NCBI GenBank assembly: GCA_037969585.1
Contig: JBBKXR010000300.1
Coordinates: forward strand, 1-5,381
Direction: 5' to 3'
Length of the DNA stretch: 5,381 nucleotides
Origin: JBBKXR01 sp037969585
Lineage (GTDB): Bacteria > Verrucomicrobiota > Verrucomicrobiia > Verrucomicrobiales > DEV007
Part shown: positions 1 to 5,381 of the stretch, piece after piece
Layout: each line of letters begins with the position of its first letter
Numbering within the stretch: the stretch's first letter is position 1
Translations under genes and position numbers: made by a program
The notes under the pieces: generated by a model
What the model saw: only the letters and a program-made list of their open reading frames with translations
Told to the model about the DNA's origin: nothing
Database searches by the model: none

Positions 1-2
1 CC

Positions 3-116
3 GGAGAACAGGCCGCCGAAGAGCATGACTTCGGAAGCGAGGAACAGCCAGATGCCGATCTTGGCATTCCAGAGCCCGGTGTCGCGGCGGGCGGTAACTT
101 CAAAGGGAATTTCCAT
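3..116 (-). CDS. coxC: Cytochrome c oxidase subunit III, N-terminal part (runs off the left edge)
   Basis: Start of a heme-copper oxidase subunit III, a membrane subunit that stabilises subunit I and supports proton uptake in A-family oxidases. It carries no redox metal. Thirty-eight codons plus two bases are present. The protein opens with MEIPFEV, then has LWNAKIGIWLFLASEVMLFG at about residues 15-34. The IWLFLASEVMLFGGLFS stretch is the hallmark first long helix of the family, including its conserved Glu in ASEV. The ATG at 114-116 is chosen because the known N-terminal motif follows at the usual distance; no Shine-Dalgarno motif precedes it. It lies 62 bases after the coxA stop codon on the same strand, the usual coxA-coxC order, so co-transcription is likely. 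The rest of the gene is outside the window, so total length and later helices cannot be judged. Confidence 0.9.
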   Translation of the reverse strand, partial: MEIPFEVTARRDTGLWNAKIGIWLFLASEVMLFGGLFS

Positions 117-178
117 GGATGAATCGATACTAGAATTGGAAACGAAAGCAGTAGAAGGATAGAAGTGTAAAAAACGGA

Positions 179-2167
179 CTAACTATCGCCTTTTGCTTGC
201 TCGGTAGACGCAGTGGCCGGAGCCGGATCTTTGGCCGGTTTGTTCGCCGTATCCGGGTCGGGTTCAAATTGCGGCGAAAAGTCCCTATCGGCACCCGGCA
301 CGCTGTATTCGTATGGGCCACGGTAGGCGACGGGTTCGGTGATGAAGTTGCCGTGCGGTGGCGGAGTCGGGCACGCCCACTCCAGCGTCGTCGCCTGCCA
401 TGGATTATCCGAATTGGTCTTGCGGCCATTTCTGATGCTCCAAAACACATTAATGATGAACGGCACCTGAGCAACGGCCATGATCCATGCGGAAGTCGAC
501 ATGACGAAGTTCAGGTCGATCATTTCCACCGGAGCGCCTGGCTTGATGAAGTGACAGAACTCAAAAATCTTCGCGATCCAGCCATTGGCGGGAGCAAAAA
601 TCTGACTGGCAATTTGCTCGTAAGCAACCCCGCCATCGAAGGCGCGGCGGTGAAAGCCGGCCATACCTTGAATCATCATCGGCAAAAAGATGCCGTTCAT
701 GCAGATCAACGAAGGCCAGAAGTGCAAGTGCCCAAGCGGGGTGCTCATGAAGCGACCCGTGTGCTTAGGGAACCAGTAGTAGATGCCGGCAAACAGCGCA
801 AAGATCGTTCCCGGTGCGACCACGTAATGGAAGTGACCGATGACGTAGTAGGTGTCATGCAGGTGTAAATCGGGGAGCGTAAACGCCAGCGGTAAACCGG
901 TCAGCCCGCCGAAACCGAACATCGGAATGAAGGCGGTGGCGAAAAGCATCGGCACGGTGAAACGGATCGAGCCACCCCACATTGAAATCAGCAGCGAGGT
1001 AATCAGGATCACCGACGGCACTGAAATCAGCACCGTCACCGTCTGGAAGAAGGTACTGACCGCTGTGCCCATCCCGGTGATGTACATGTGATGAGCCCAT
1101 ACGATGAAACTCAGGAAACCGAGCACCATGACGGCGTAGACCATCGTTTTGTAACCCCACATCGGTTTGCGGGTGTTGTTGGGAATGATTTCCCCAACAA
1201 TGGCGATGGCCGGCAGAATGAGAACGTAAACCTCTGGATGACCGAGGAACCAGAATAGATGCTGGTAGAGCAGCGGGCTACCACCACCGGCAGTGGCGAA
1301 CGCTTCACCATTCACAAACAGGCCAGTCGGAACAAAGAACGAGGTGCCAACCAGGCGGTCCATGAGCTGCATGATCGCCGCGACTTCGAGCGGCGGGAAT
1401 GCGAGCAGTAGCAGGAAGCCGGTGACCAACATCGCCCATACGAAGAAAGGCAGACGCATCCAGGTCAGTCCCTTGGCGCGAAGATTGATGATCGTAGTGA
1501 TAAAGTTGACCGCACCGAGTAGAGACGACGAGATCAGGAATACCATTGCCACCAGCCATTGCGTCTGGCCGGTAAAGAACAAGTTCTTAAAACTCAAATC
1601 CGTGGTCGTCGCCAGCGGCGAATAGTTGGTCCAACCGACCTTTGCGGCACCTGACGGCAGGAAAAAGCTGAGCAGCATGATCACCCCACCAACGAAGTAA
1701 CACCAGTAACTGGCCATGTTCAGACGCGGAAACGCCATGTCCGGCGCACCGATCTGCAGAGGCGTGACGTAATTACCGAAAGCACCGAACGCCAGCGGCA
1801 CAATGCCGAGGAACACCATGATGGTGCCGTGCATCGCACCGAACATATTGTAGAGTTCGCCAGTGACTTTACCTTCGCTGTCCAGCCAGGCCTGAAACCA
1901 GGGAATCTCGATCCAGTGACCGAAGGCCATGAAGCCGCTCAGCAAGGGAACAGGACGATCCGGATAAGCGATGCTCCAGCGCATCACCATCATCAGGAAG
2001 AAGCCAACTGCCAGAAAAATCAGCGCGGTCAGACCGTACTGGATACCGATCATCTTGTGATCGGTGGAGAAAATGTATTTCCTCCAAAACCCCGGATCAT
2101 GATGATCGTCGTGGTGATCATCGTGACCGTGATCAGCGTGGGAGTCAGCGTCAGCGGGTGTACTCAT
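179..2167 (-). CDS. coxA: aa3-type (A family) cytochrome c oxidase subunit I, lacking K-pathway lysine
   Basis: Catalytic subunit of a proton-pumping cytochrome c oxidase in the cytoplasmic membrane, reducing O2 to water. It has 662 residues and about 12 membrane helices between residues 40 and 578. Visible ligands are His113 (MHGT) and His447 for low-spin heme, His445 for the high-spin heme, and His310, His359 and His360 for CuB. Tyr314 in HPEVY is the cross-link tyrosine, and Glu312 marks the A1 type. D-pathway residues Asn132, Asp143 and Asn150 are present, as are the Mg-site pair His437/Asp438 and Arg507/Arg508. The K-pathway is broken: the lysine position is Leu388 and the upstream serine position is Gly325. 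Residues 10-23 hold seven histidines, and a Pro/Ala/Asp-rich tail follows residue 600. No CuA subunit II gene adjoins it. The start ATG follows a T-run and has no Shine-Dalgarno motif. Family assignment is very secure; the exact heme type (a or o) is not readable from sequence. Confidence 0.97.
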   Translation of the reverse strand: MSTPADADSHADHGHDDHHDDHHDPGFWRKYIFSTDHKMIGIQYGLTALIFLAVGFFLMMVMRWSIAYPDRPVPLLSGFMAFGHWIEIPWFQAWLDSEGKVTGELYNMFGAMHGTIMVFLGIVPLAFGAFGNYVTPLQIGAPDMAFPRLNMASYWCYFVGGVIMLLSFFLPSGAAKVGWTNYSPLATTTDLSFKNLFFTGQTQWLVAMVFLISSSLLGAVNFITTIINLRAKGLTWMRLPFFVWAMLVTGFLLLLAFPPLEVAAIMQLMDRLVGTSFFVPTGLFVNGEAFATAGGGSPLLYQHLFWFLGHPEVYVLILPAIAIVGEIIPNNTRKPMWGYKTMVYAVMVLGFLSFIVWAHHMYITGMGTAVSTFFQTVTVLISVPSVILITSLLISMWGGSIRFTVPMLFATAFIPMFGFGGLTGLPLAFTLPDLHLHDTYYVIGHFHYVVAPGTIFALFAGIYYWFPKHTGRFMSTPLGHLHFWPSLICMNGIFLPMMIQGMAGFHRRAFDGGVAYEQIASQIFAPANGWIAKIFEFCHFIKPGAPVEMIDLNFVMSTSAWIMAVAQVPFIINVFWSIRNGRKTNSDNPWQATTLEWACPTPPPHGNFITEPVAYRGPYEYSVPGADRDFSPQFEPDPDTANKPAKDPAPATASTEQAKGDS
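2096..2143 (-). other. Histidine/aspartate-rich N-terminal tract of CoxA
   Basis: These codons encode residues 9-24 of CoxA, built almost only of His, Asp, Ala and Gly, with seven histidines between residues 10 and 23. The DNA is a run of near-repeated His and Asp codons. The tract precedes the conserved YIFSTDHK motif at residues 31-38 and should lie on the cytoplasmic side before helix 1. Such tracts can bind Cu, Zn or Ni. A role in metal handling is inference only. Confidence 0.6.
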
Positions 2168-2200
2168 GGAAAAAAATGTTGCGTCGACGGCGGCCCGTCG
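2168..2200 (-). promoter_or_regulatory. GC-rich hairpin followed by a T-run in the coxA leader
   Basis: Read on the minus strand, a perfect 6-bp stem CGACGG/CCGTCG (plus-strand 2195-2200 and 2185-2190) encloses a 4-base loop. About eight bases later comes a run of seven T (2170-2176), directly before the coxA ATG at 2165-2167. The T-run is too far from the stem for a standard intrinsic terminator. The element could be a weak attenuator, an RNA-processing site or a U-rich ribosome landing site. It sits in the largest gap of the operon (117 bases), between the cytochrome c gene and coxA. Low confidence as a functional element. Confidence 0.25.
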
Positions 2201-2284
2201 TCTTCAGGGGATAGGTTCAACTGGTAGCATTGATCAGGACTACCGCGAAACGAATCGCCGTAATTCCCGGTCATTTTTGATACA

Positions 2285-3067
2285 TTACTTCTCTTCAGCA
2301 GGGGCAGCAGCATCACCACCGCCAGCACCACCGAGCGGCTTACCGGTCAGCAAGTCGACATCCTGACCGGGCAAGTGTGCTTCCGGCGAAAGCTGTTTTA
2401 AGCCCGCTTCGGACCAGAAACCACTTTGATCGCTGAATTTTTCCCGAGCCGCTTTCATCATCGCTGTAGTGACGACGGCTTCTTCTTGAGGCAACGCGCC
2501 AAACTCCGAACGAACGTAGGTCAAAATCTGGGCAATCTTCTCGTCGCCAAGCATAGCCCAAGCCGGCATCTGCTGATTGTAACTCGCGCCATTCACGGTC
2601 AATGGACCATTGATTCCATGCAGGAGGATCGCAGCAAGACGTTCAGTACCACCCGTGACGTAATCGACGCCCACCAACGGCGGGAATTGACCAGGAGCGC
2701 CGGTGCCGGTCGGCTGGTGACAGGCGATGCAGTTGGCGTAGTTCTTTTTACCGGCGGCGAGCCAAGTGTCGATCCACGGACCGGTGTCCTCTAAAGCAGC
2801 AGCGCCTTCGACGGCGGGTGCCGGTTCGGGCGTGTAGCTGGCCGTCTTGTAAATCGAATCCATCGAAAAGCTCTCACTGTGCCATCCAAAGTAGACGGCA
2901 CCGAGTAACACCACCGCAGCCGCTAACACCAACGCACCACTGGCAATCGGCTCGTCACCGCTGCGCGGCTCAGAGGCTTCACGACGCACGGCATCGTGCA
3001 CATCGAGAACGCTGGCTCCGCCGGATGCGTAGTCAAGATTGGTATCGTTGTCGGAATCGTGGCTCAT
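2285..3067 (-). CDS. Membrane-anchored monoheme cytochrome c in the ccoP position
   Basis: A 260-residue c-type cytochrome that probably shuttles electrons on the periplasmic side. An acidic N-terminal segment of about 41 residues with no cleavable signal is followed by one hydrophobic helix (about 42-62), so it should be anchored N-in, C-out. A Pro/Ala-rich linker leads to the heme domain. CIACH at 113-117 is the heme c site, and Met167 in NQQMPAW is the likely sixth ligand; the following helix IAQILTYVRSEFG is typical of class I cytochrome c. The last 65 or so residues form a charged tail ending in Gly/Ala/Pro-rich sequence. Standard CcoP has two CXXCH motifs and this has one, so it is not a normal CcoP despite its place after ccoN-ccoO. 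It resembles the last heme domain of CcoP or the cytochrome domain fused to CoxB in caa3 oxidases, without any CuA motif. The gene starts 30 bases after the ccoO stop. Electron donor to the downstream CoxA is a reasonable inference. Confidence 0.88.
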   Translation of the reverse strand: MSHDSDNDTNLDYASGGASVLDVHDAVRREASEPRSGDEPIASGALVLAAAVVLLGAVYFGWHSESFSMDSIYKTASYTPEPAPAVEGAAALEDTGPWIDTWLAAGKKNYANCIACHQPTGTGAPGQFPPLVGVDYVTGGTERLAAILLHGINGPLTVNGASYNQQMPAWAMLGDEKIAQILTYVRSEFGALPQEEAVVTTAMMKAAREKFSDQSGFWSEAGLKQLSPEAHLPGQDVDLLTGKPLGGAGGGDAAAPAEEK

Positions 3068-3097
3068 GGAGAGATTGTCGGCTGAACAGAGTCGGGG

Positions 3098-3796
3098 CTA
3101 TTCGCTGGCGGCAGCTTTGGCTTCATCGCCGGCGGGATTACCACTACCGGGAATAGGAGCATCTTTCTTACGCGACAGGAGATAGTCAACAAGAGCCTCG
3201 GCATCAGGTGTAGGAACGACTTCGTAGCCCGTTTCGGGTGCAAATTTCCCCTCTAATTTCAGAGCGCTGTCAGATTGCTGACCGTTGAACTTGCGGAGCG
3301 TGAAAAGCCCTTCGTAACCTGGCATGACCGACTCGCGGATGAGACTGCGCGGCGAGTAAAGATGCTGCAAAAGCCAGGCACGATCAGTGCGCCGCCAACC
3401 GACATTCGACAAATCGGGACCGATGCGTTGATAGCCGAGCATGGCGTGACTGTCACCCCAGTAATCCGCTGGACGGGTCTCGCGAGCCAAGCCGCCTTCC
3501 TTGCGCCCACCCCAGCCGCGCCACATGTCGGCACCAGCATAAGTCGGACGAACCATCTGCGTGTGGCAGTAGGCACAGCCAAGCGAATCGTAGAGGCGCT
3601 CACCGGTCGAAATGCTGCCACCGATCTGTTTCGCCGGATAGGCAACCAAACCCTCGACCCCATCAGCCTCCGTGTAAGCCTGCGGCTCAATCGCGCTCAA
3701 CTTTACGTACGGCACCACCACCAGCAGCAGCCATGGCAGTCCAAAGGCAACCGCGAGGCCACAGGCAAGTTGGGAAAATTCGCTTTTGTTTTTCAT
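3098..3796 (-). CDS. ccoO: CcoO/FixO-like membrane-anchored monoheme cytochrome c
   Basis: Homologue of cbb3 oxidase subunit II, normally the monoheme cytochrome that passes electrons to the low-spin heme b of CcoN. From the chosen start it has 232 residues: a signal-anchor helix at about 10-32, then CAYCHTQMVRP at 74-84, which matches the CcoO heme-binding signature, then RIGPDLSNVG at 124-133, LYSPRSLIRES at 146-156 and the candidate axial Met158 in VMPGY. A C-terminal DALVDYLL-like helix is seen near 199-207. The ATG at 3794-3796 is chosen because it puts the anchor helix at the N-terminus. A frame open to 3874 would add 26 basic residues inside ccoN. The ccoN stop is one base upstream, so translational coupling is likely. 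CcoO itself looks intact, which is notable because the heme it would normally reduce in CcoN appears to have lost a ligand. Confidence 0.93.
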   Translation of the reverse strand: MKNKSEFSQLACGLAVAFGLPWLLLVVVPYVKLSAIEPQAYTEADGVEGLVAYPAKQIGGSISTGERLYDSLGCAYCHTQMVRPTYAGADMWRGWGGRKEGGLARETRPADYWGDSHAMLGYQRIGPDLSNVGWRRTDRAWLLQHLYSPRSLIRESVMPGYEGLFTLRKFNGQQSDSALKLEGKFAPETGYEVVPTPDAEALVDYLLSRKKDAPIPGSGNPAGDEAKAAASE

Positions 3797-3800
3797 GCTA
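3794..3800 (-). promoter_or_regulatory. ccoN stop / ccoO start coupling junction
   Basis: On the minus strand the junction reads TAGCATG: the ccoN stop codon, one base, then the ccoO start codon. The nearest purine-rich stretch (GGAGG) lies about 23 bases before the ATG, too far for ordinary Shine-Dalgarno use. Reinitiation by the ribosome ending ccoN is therefore the likely mode of ccoO translation, which would keep the two subunits at matched levels. Confidence 0.6.
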
Positions 3801-5291
3801 AGCGTTCGCGTTCGCAGCGCCTCCCTCCGCAGTGATGCCAGCCGCTTCGGCGGAACTCTTGGCACCTTCCGCATGAATCAGCGTCGGGCCCTCCGATTTC
3901 CGGCCTCTGCCAATGAACATCAGAGCCAATTGATAGAAGAATGCCAAGTTGGCTAGCGCGATCAAAAACCACGCCATGCAACGACCGATGACGTAACCGT
4001 TACCGAGTTCGACCGAGGCGATAAAGTCCGTGTTCCACCTATCCATGGCACCGCCCTGGGCAAGACCACCGACGAGCATGAAACCGATAACGGTGAGAAT
4101 GCCATACGACGAGAACCAGAAGTGGAAGTTGATCATCTTACCCGATGGCCATTCGGAAGCCGTGATACGTGGCACGATGAAATAGATCGCACCAAAAGCG
4201 ACCATAGAAAACATGCCGTAAATACCGAGTGTATCGATGCCTACCGTCGCGTGACTGAACTGCAGCAGGCGGCCCGGGCCGTAGAAACCGACCAGCGCCG
4301 AGAGCAATGCAAACAGTCCAAACATTAAGACGCCGAAGCTGGTGAAACGTAGCGCAGGGCTGTGATCAGCGAGTTTTTTCTGACCAGCCAAGGTTTTGCT
4401 GAGGTTCAGCCATACTGCCAGAGCAGGCAGCAGGATAAAGATCGTTGCCGCACCGCTAACTGAGGTCATCCACGCCGGGAACGGCCCGCCGTTGTAGCGA
4501 CTGAATCCTGTCCAGCCTGCGAACAGCGCCAAAGACCAGAATCCGAGCTTGGCCAGCGGGTAGCTGTGCACCGGACGACCAGCAATTTTCGGCACAATGT
4601 AGTAAGCAGCGGCCAGCGCAATCGGCACAAACCAAAAATAAACCAGGTTGCTCATGAACCAGGCATTGATGCCCGCCTTCATGACCGCAGAACCACCTTC
4701 ATTGTTGATCAGCAAATTGGCCGTGATGAAGATCCACGGAAACCAAAGTGCGGCACCGATGATATACATCTGTGAAATGAACAGGCTGCCGGAGCGACGT
4801 CGACGAAACATCTGCACCAGACTGAGGCTGATGACGACGTAGGTCAGCGCGAGCAGAGGCCAGACGAAAGTCGGGAATTCAAGCCACGGCAGCGAAGTCC
4901 CCTTGCCCATCCACATACCGATAAAGCCGAGCGAGAGACCGAAGTTCCAGACGTGGCCGGCGACCAACAAGGTCACCGAATTGCGCAACTCAGTGCGGCA
5001 CAGTCGAGCCATCAACCAGATCATCAGACCGAAGCCTGCCTGCATGCCCCAGCCGTAAATCAGCGCGTTGGTGTGCAATGGCCAGAGACGACCGTAGGTC
5101 AACCAGGTCCAAGCAGGACCGAAGTCAGGGTTTGCCAGCTTGATGCCACTGACGACACCCAGAACGGTGGCGACGAACAACCATGCCGCTGCACTGGTGA
5201 AGAAAAACAACACCGGGTAACGAACCGATCGGTCGATCGCAGCTCGCAATCGAATGTCTTCGACGCTGGCCTTGGTTGTGTCCTCGCTCAT
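3798..5291 (-). CDS. ccoN: CcoN-like cbb3 oxidase subunit I homologue with lost metal ligands (pseudo-CcoN)
   Basis: A 497-residue membrane protein with about 12 helices, clearly a C-family (cbb3) heme-copper oxidase subunit I. Family motifs are GRLWPLHTNALIYG (68-80), AAAYYIVPKIAGRPVHSY (227-244), FGAIYFIVPRI (366-376) and INFHFW (387-392). The active site is gone. Compared with Pseudomonas stutzeri CcoN (numbering recalled), the CuB ligands His207, His257 and His258 are Ser214, Ser264 and Arg265; cross-linked Tyr251 is Ala258; heme b3 His345 is Ile352; low-spin heme His347 is Thr354; Glu323 is Leu330. Only His60 (here His73) remains. A constant offset of 7 across these sites means no gaps are needed in the alignment. 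The frame is intact, so this is not a decayed pseudogene. It should not reduce O2 or NO. A scaffold for CcoO and the next cytochrome is the simplest guess. An Ala/Gly-rich tail follows residue 470. The start ATG has a T-run (TTTTTTAACC) before it and no Shine-Dalgarno motif. Confidence 0.92.
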   Translation of the reverse strand: MSEDTTKASVEDIRLRAAIDRSVRYPVLFFFTSAAAWLFVATVLGVVSGIKLANPDFGPAWTWLTYGRLWPLHTNALIYGWGMQAGFGLMIWLMARLCRTELRNSVTLLVAGHVWNFGLSLGFIGMWMGKGTSLPWLEFPTFVWPLLALTYVVISLSLVQMFRRRRSGSLFISQMYIIGAALWFPWIFITANLLINNEGGSAVMKAGINAWFMSNLVYFWFVPIALAAAYYIVPKIAGRPVHSYPLAKLGFWSLALFAGWTGFSRYNGGPFPAWMTSVSGAATIFILLPALAVWLNLSKTLAGQKKLADHSPALRFTSFGVLMFGLFALLSALVGFYGPGRLLQFSHATVGIDTLGIYGMFSMVAFGAIYFIVPRITASEWPSGKMINFHFWFSSYGILTVIGFMLVGGLAQGGAMDRWNTDFIASVELGNGYVIGRCMAWFLIALANLAFFYQLALMFIGRGRKSEGPTLIHAEGAKSSAEAAGITAEGGAANANA

Positions 5292-5333
5292 GGTTAAAAA
5301 ATCGATCGTGTCAGGAAATTCTCGCCCGCAGAA

Positions 5334-5381
5334 TTATTTCGCTGCCGGTGGAGCCGGAGCGGGTGCGGGTGCGGGTGGAGT
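5334..5381 (-). CDS. C-terminal end of an unidentified protein with a Pro/Ala-rich tail (runs off the right edge)
   Basis: A minus-strand frame enters at the right edge and ends with TAA at 5334-5336, 42 bases before the ccoN start. The 15 visible residues are TPPAPAPAPAPAPPAAK, shortened here only by its repeat character: alternating Pro and Ala ending in Lys. The tail is low-complexity and gives no family signal. The same strand and short gap suggest it belongs to the same operon. A subunit II, an assembly factor or another cytochrome c are all possible and cannot be told apart from this fragment. That this frame is coding is inferred from its direction, spacing and the Pro/Ala repeat, which resembles the tails of its neighbours. 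Confidence 0.5.
   Translation of the reverse strand, partial: TPPAPAPAPAPPAAK

Noticed and set aside
117..178. Intrinsic terminator after coxA, suggested by the T6 run near 171-176.
   Set aside because: No GC-rich stem precedes the T-run, and coxC follows after 62 bases in the usual oxidase order.
197..868. Long plus-strand open frames, for example 197-868, 3275-3835 and 4953-5297.
   Set aside because: They lie antisense to well-identified respiratory genes and their translations are Arg/His-rich with no recognisable domain; they are shadows.
855..1160. Extra minus-strand frames inside coxA, such as 855-1160 and 1869-2087.
   Set aside because: They are out of frame with CoxA, whose frame carries all the conserved motifs, and show no family features.
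2168..2284. A promoter or FNR-type operator in the gap before coxA, suggested by TGATCA.
   Set aside because: Only a half-site palindrome is present and no convincing -35/-10 pair could be found by eye.
3098..3874. Longer CcoO start at 3874 giving 258 residues.
   Set aside because: The extra 26 residues are basic and overlap the end of ccoN. The ATG at 3796 gives a normal signal anchor and a tight stop-start junction.
4248..4263. His347 (in FSHATVG) as a relocated axial ligand rescuing a heme site in pseudo-CcoN.
   Set aside because: It matches a His/Thr-rich stretch just before the real ligands in CcoN proteins and lies seven residues before the lost low-spin ligand. Possible on the same helix face, but nothing supports it.
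3798..5291. Annotating the CcoN homologue as an active cbb3 oxidase or a nitric oxide reductase.
   Set aside because: Overall similarity would suggest it, but CuB, heme b3 and one low-spin heme ligand are all replaced; neither activity is possible by the known mechanisms.

Overview
The window is a compact block of aerobic respiratory genes, all on the minus strand and read from the right end (position 5381) to the left end (position 1). No tRNA, rRNA, mobile element or CRISPR array is visible. Every gap between genes is under 120 bases, and the long plus-strand reading frames are shadows of the minus-strand genes. The protein sequences and the scarcity of Shine-Dalgarno motifs suggest a Verrucomicrobiota/PVC-type bacterium, perhaps an Opitutae relative. 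That placement comes from memory of similar proteins and is tentative.

Layout in transcription order: (1) the last 15 codons of an unidentified gene with a Pro/Ala-rich tail (5334-5381); (2) a CcoN-like, 12-helix heme-copper oxidase subunit I homologue of the cbb3 (C) family (3798-5291); (3) a CcoO-like membrane-anchored monoheme cytochrome c, starting one base after the CcoN stop codon (3098-3796); (4) a second membrane-anchored monoheme cytochrome c in the place where ccoP would be expected (2285-3067); (5) a complete aa3-type (A family) cytochrome c oxidase subunit I, CoxA/CtaD (179-2167); (6) the first 38 codons of cytochrome c oxidase subunit III (3-116).

The most striking feature is the CcoN homologue. 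Its fold and flanking motifs are well preserved, but all three CuB histidines, the cross-linked tyrosine, the heme b3 histidine and one of the two low-spin heme b histidines are replaced. Only the first low-spin heme histidine (His73) remains. It cannot be a normal oxygen reductase. By contrast, both cytochrome c partners keep their CXXCH motifs and a candidate axial Met, and the downstream CoxA keeps every metal ligand. CoxA in turn lacks the K-pathway lysine (Leu at 388) and the K-pathway serine (Gly at 325), and no CuA subunit II gene is seen in the window.

My inference is that the locus encodes a composite respiratory unit. A catalytically dead cbb3-type core would serve as a membrane scaffold for two c-type cytochromes, which would deliver electrons to an A-family oxidase encoded in the same operon. 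The ligand losses are read directly from the sequence. The composite complex is a hypothesis.
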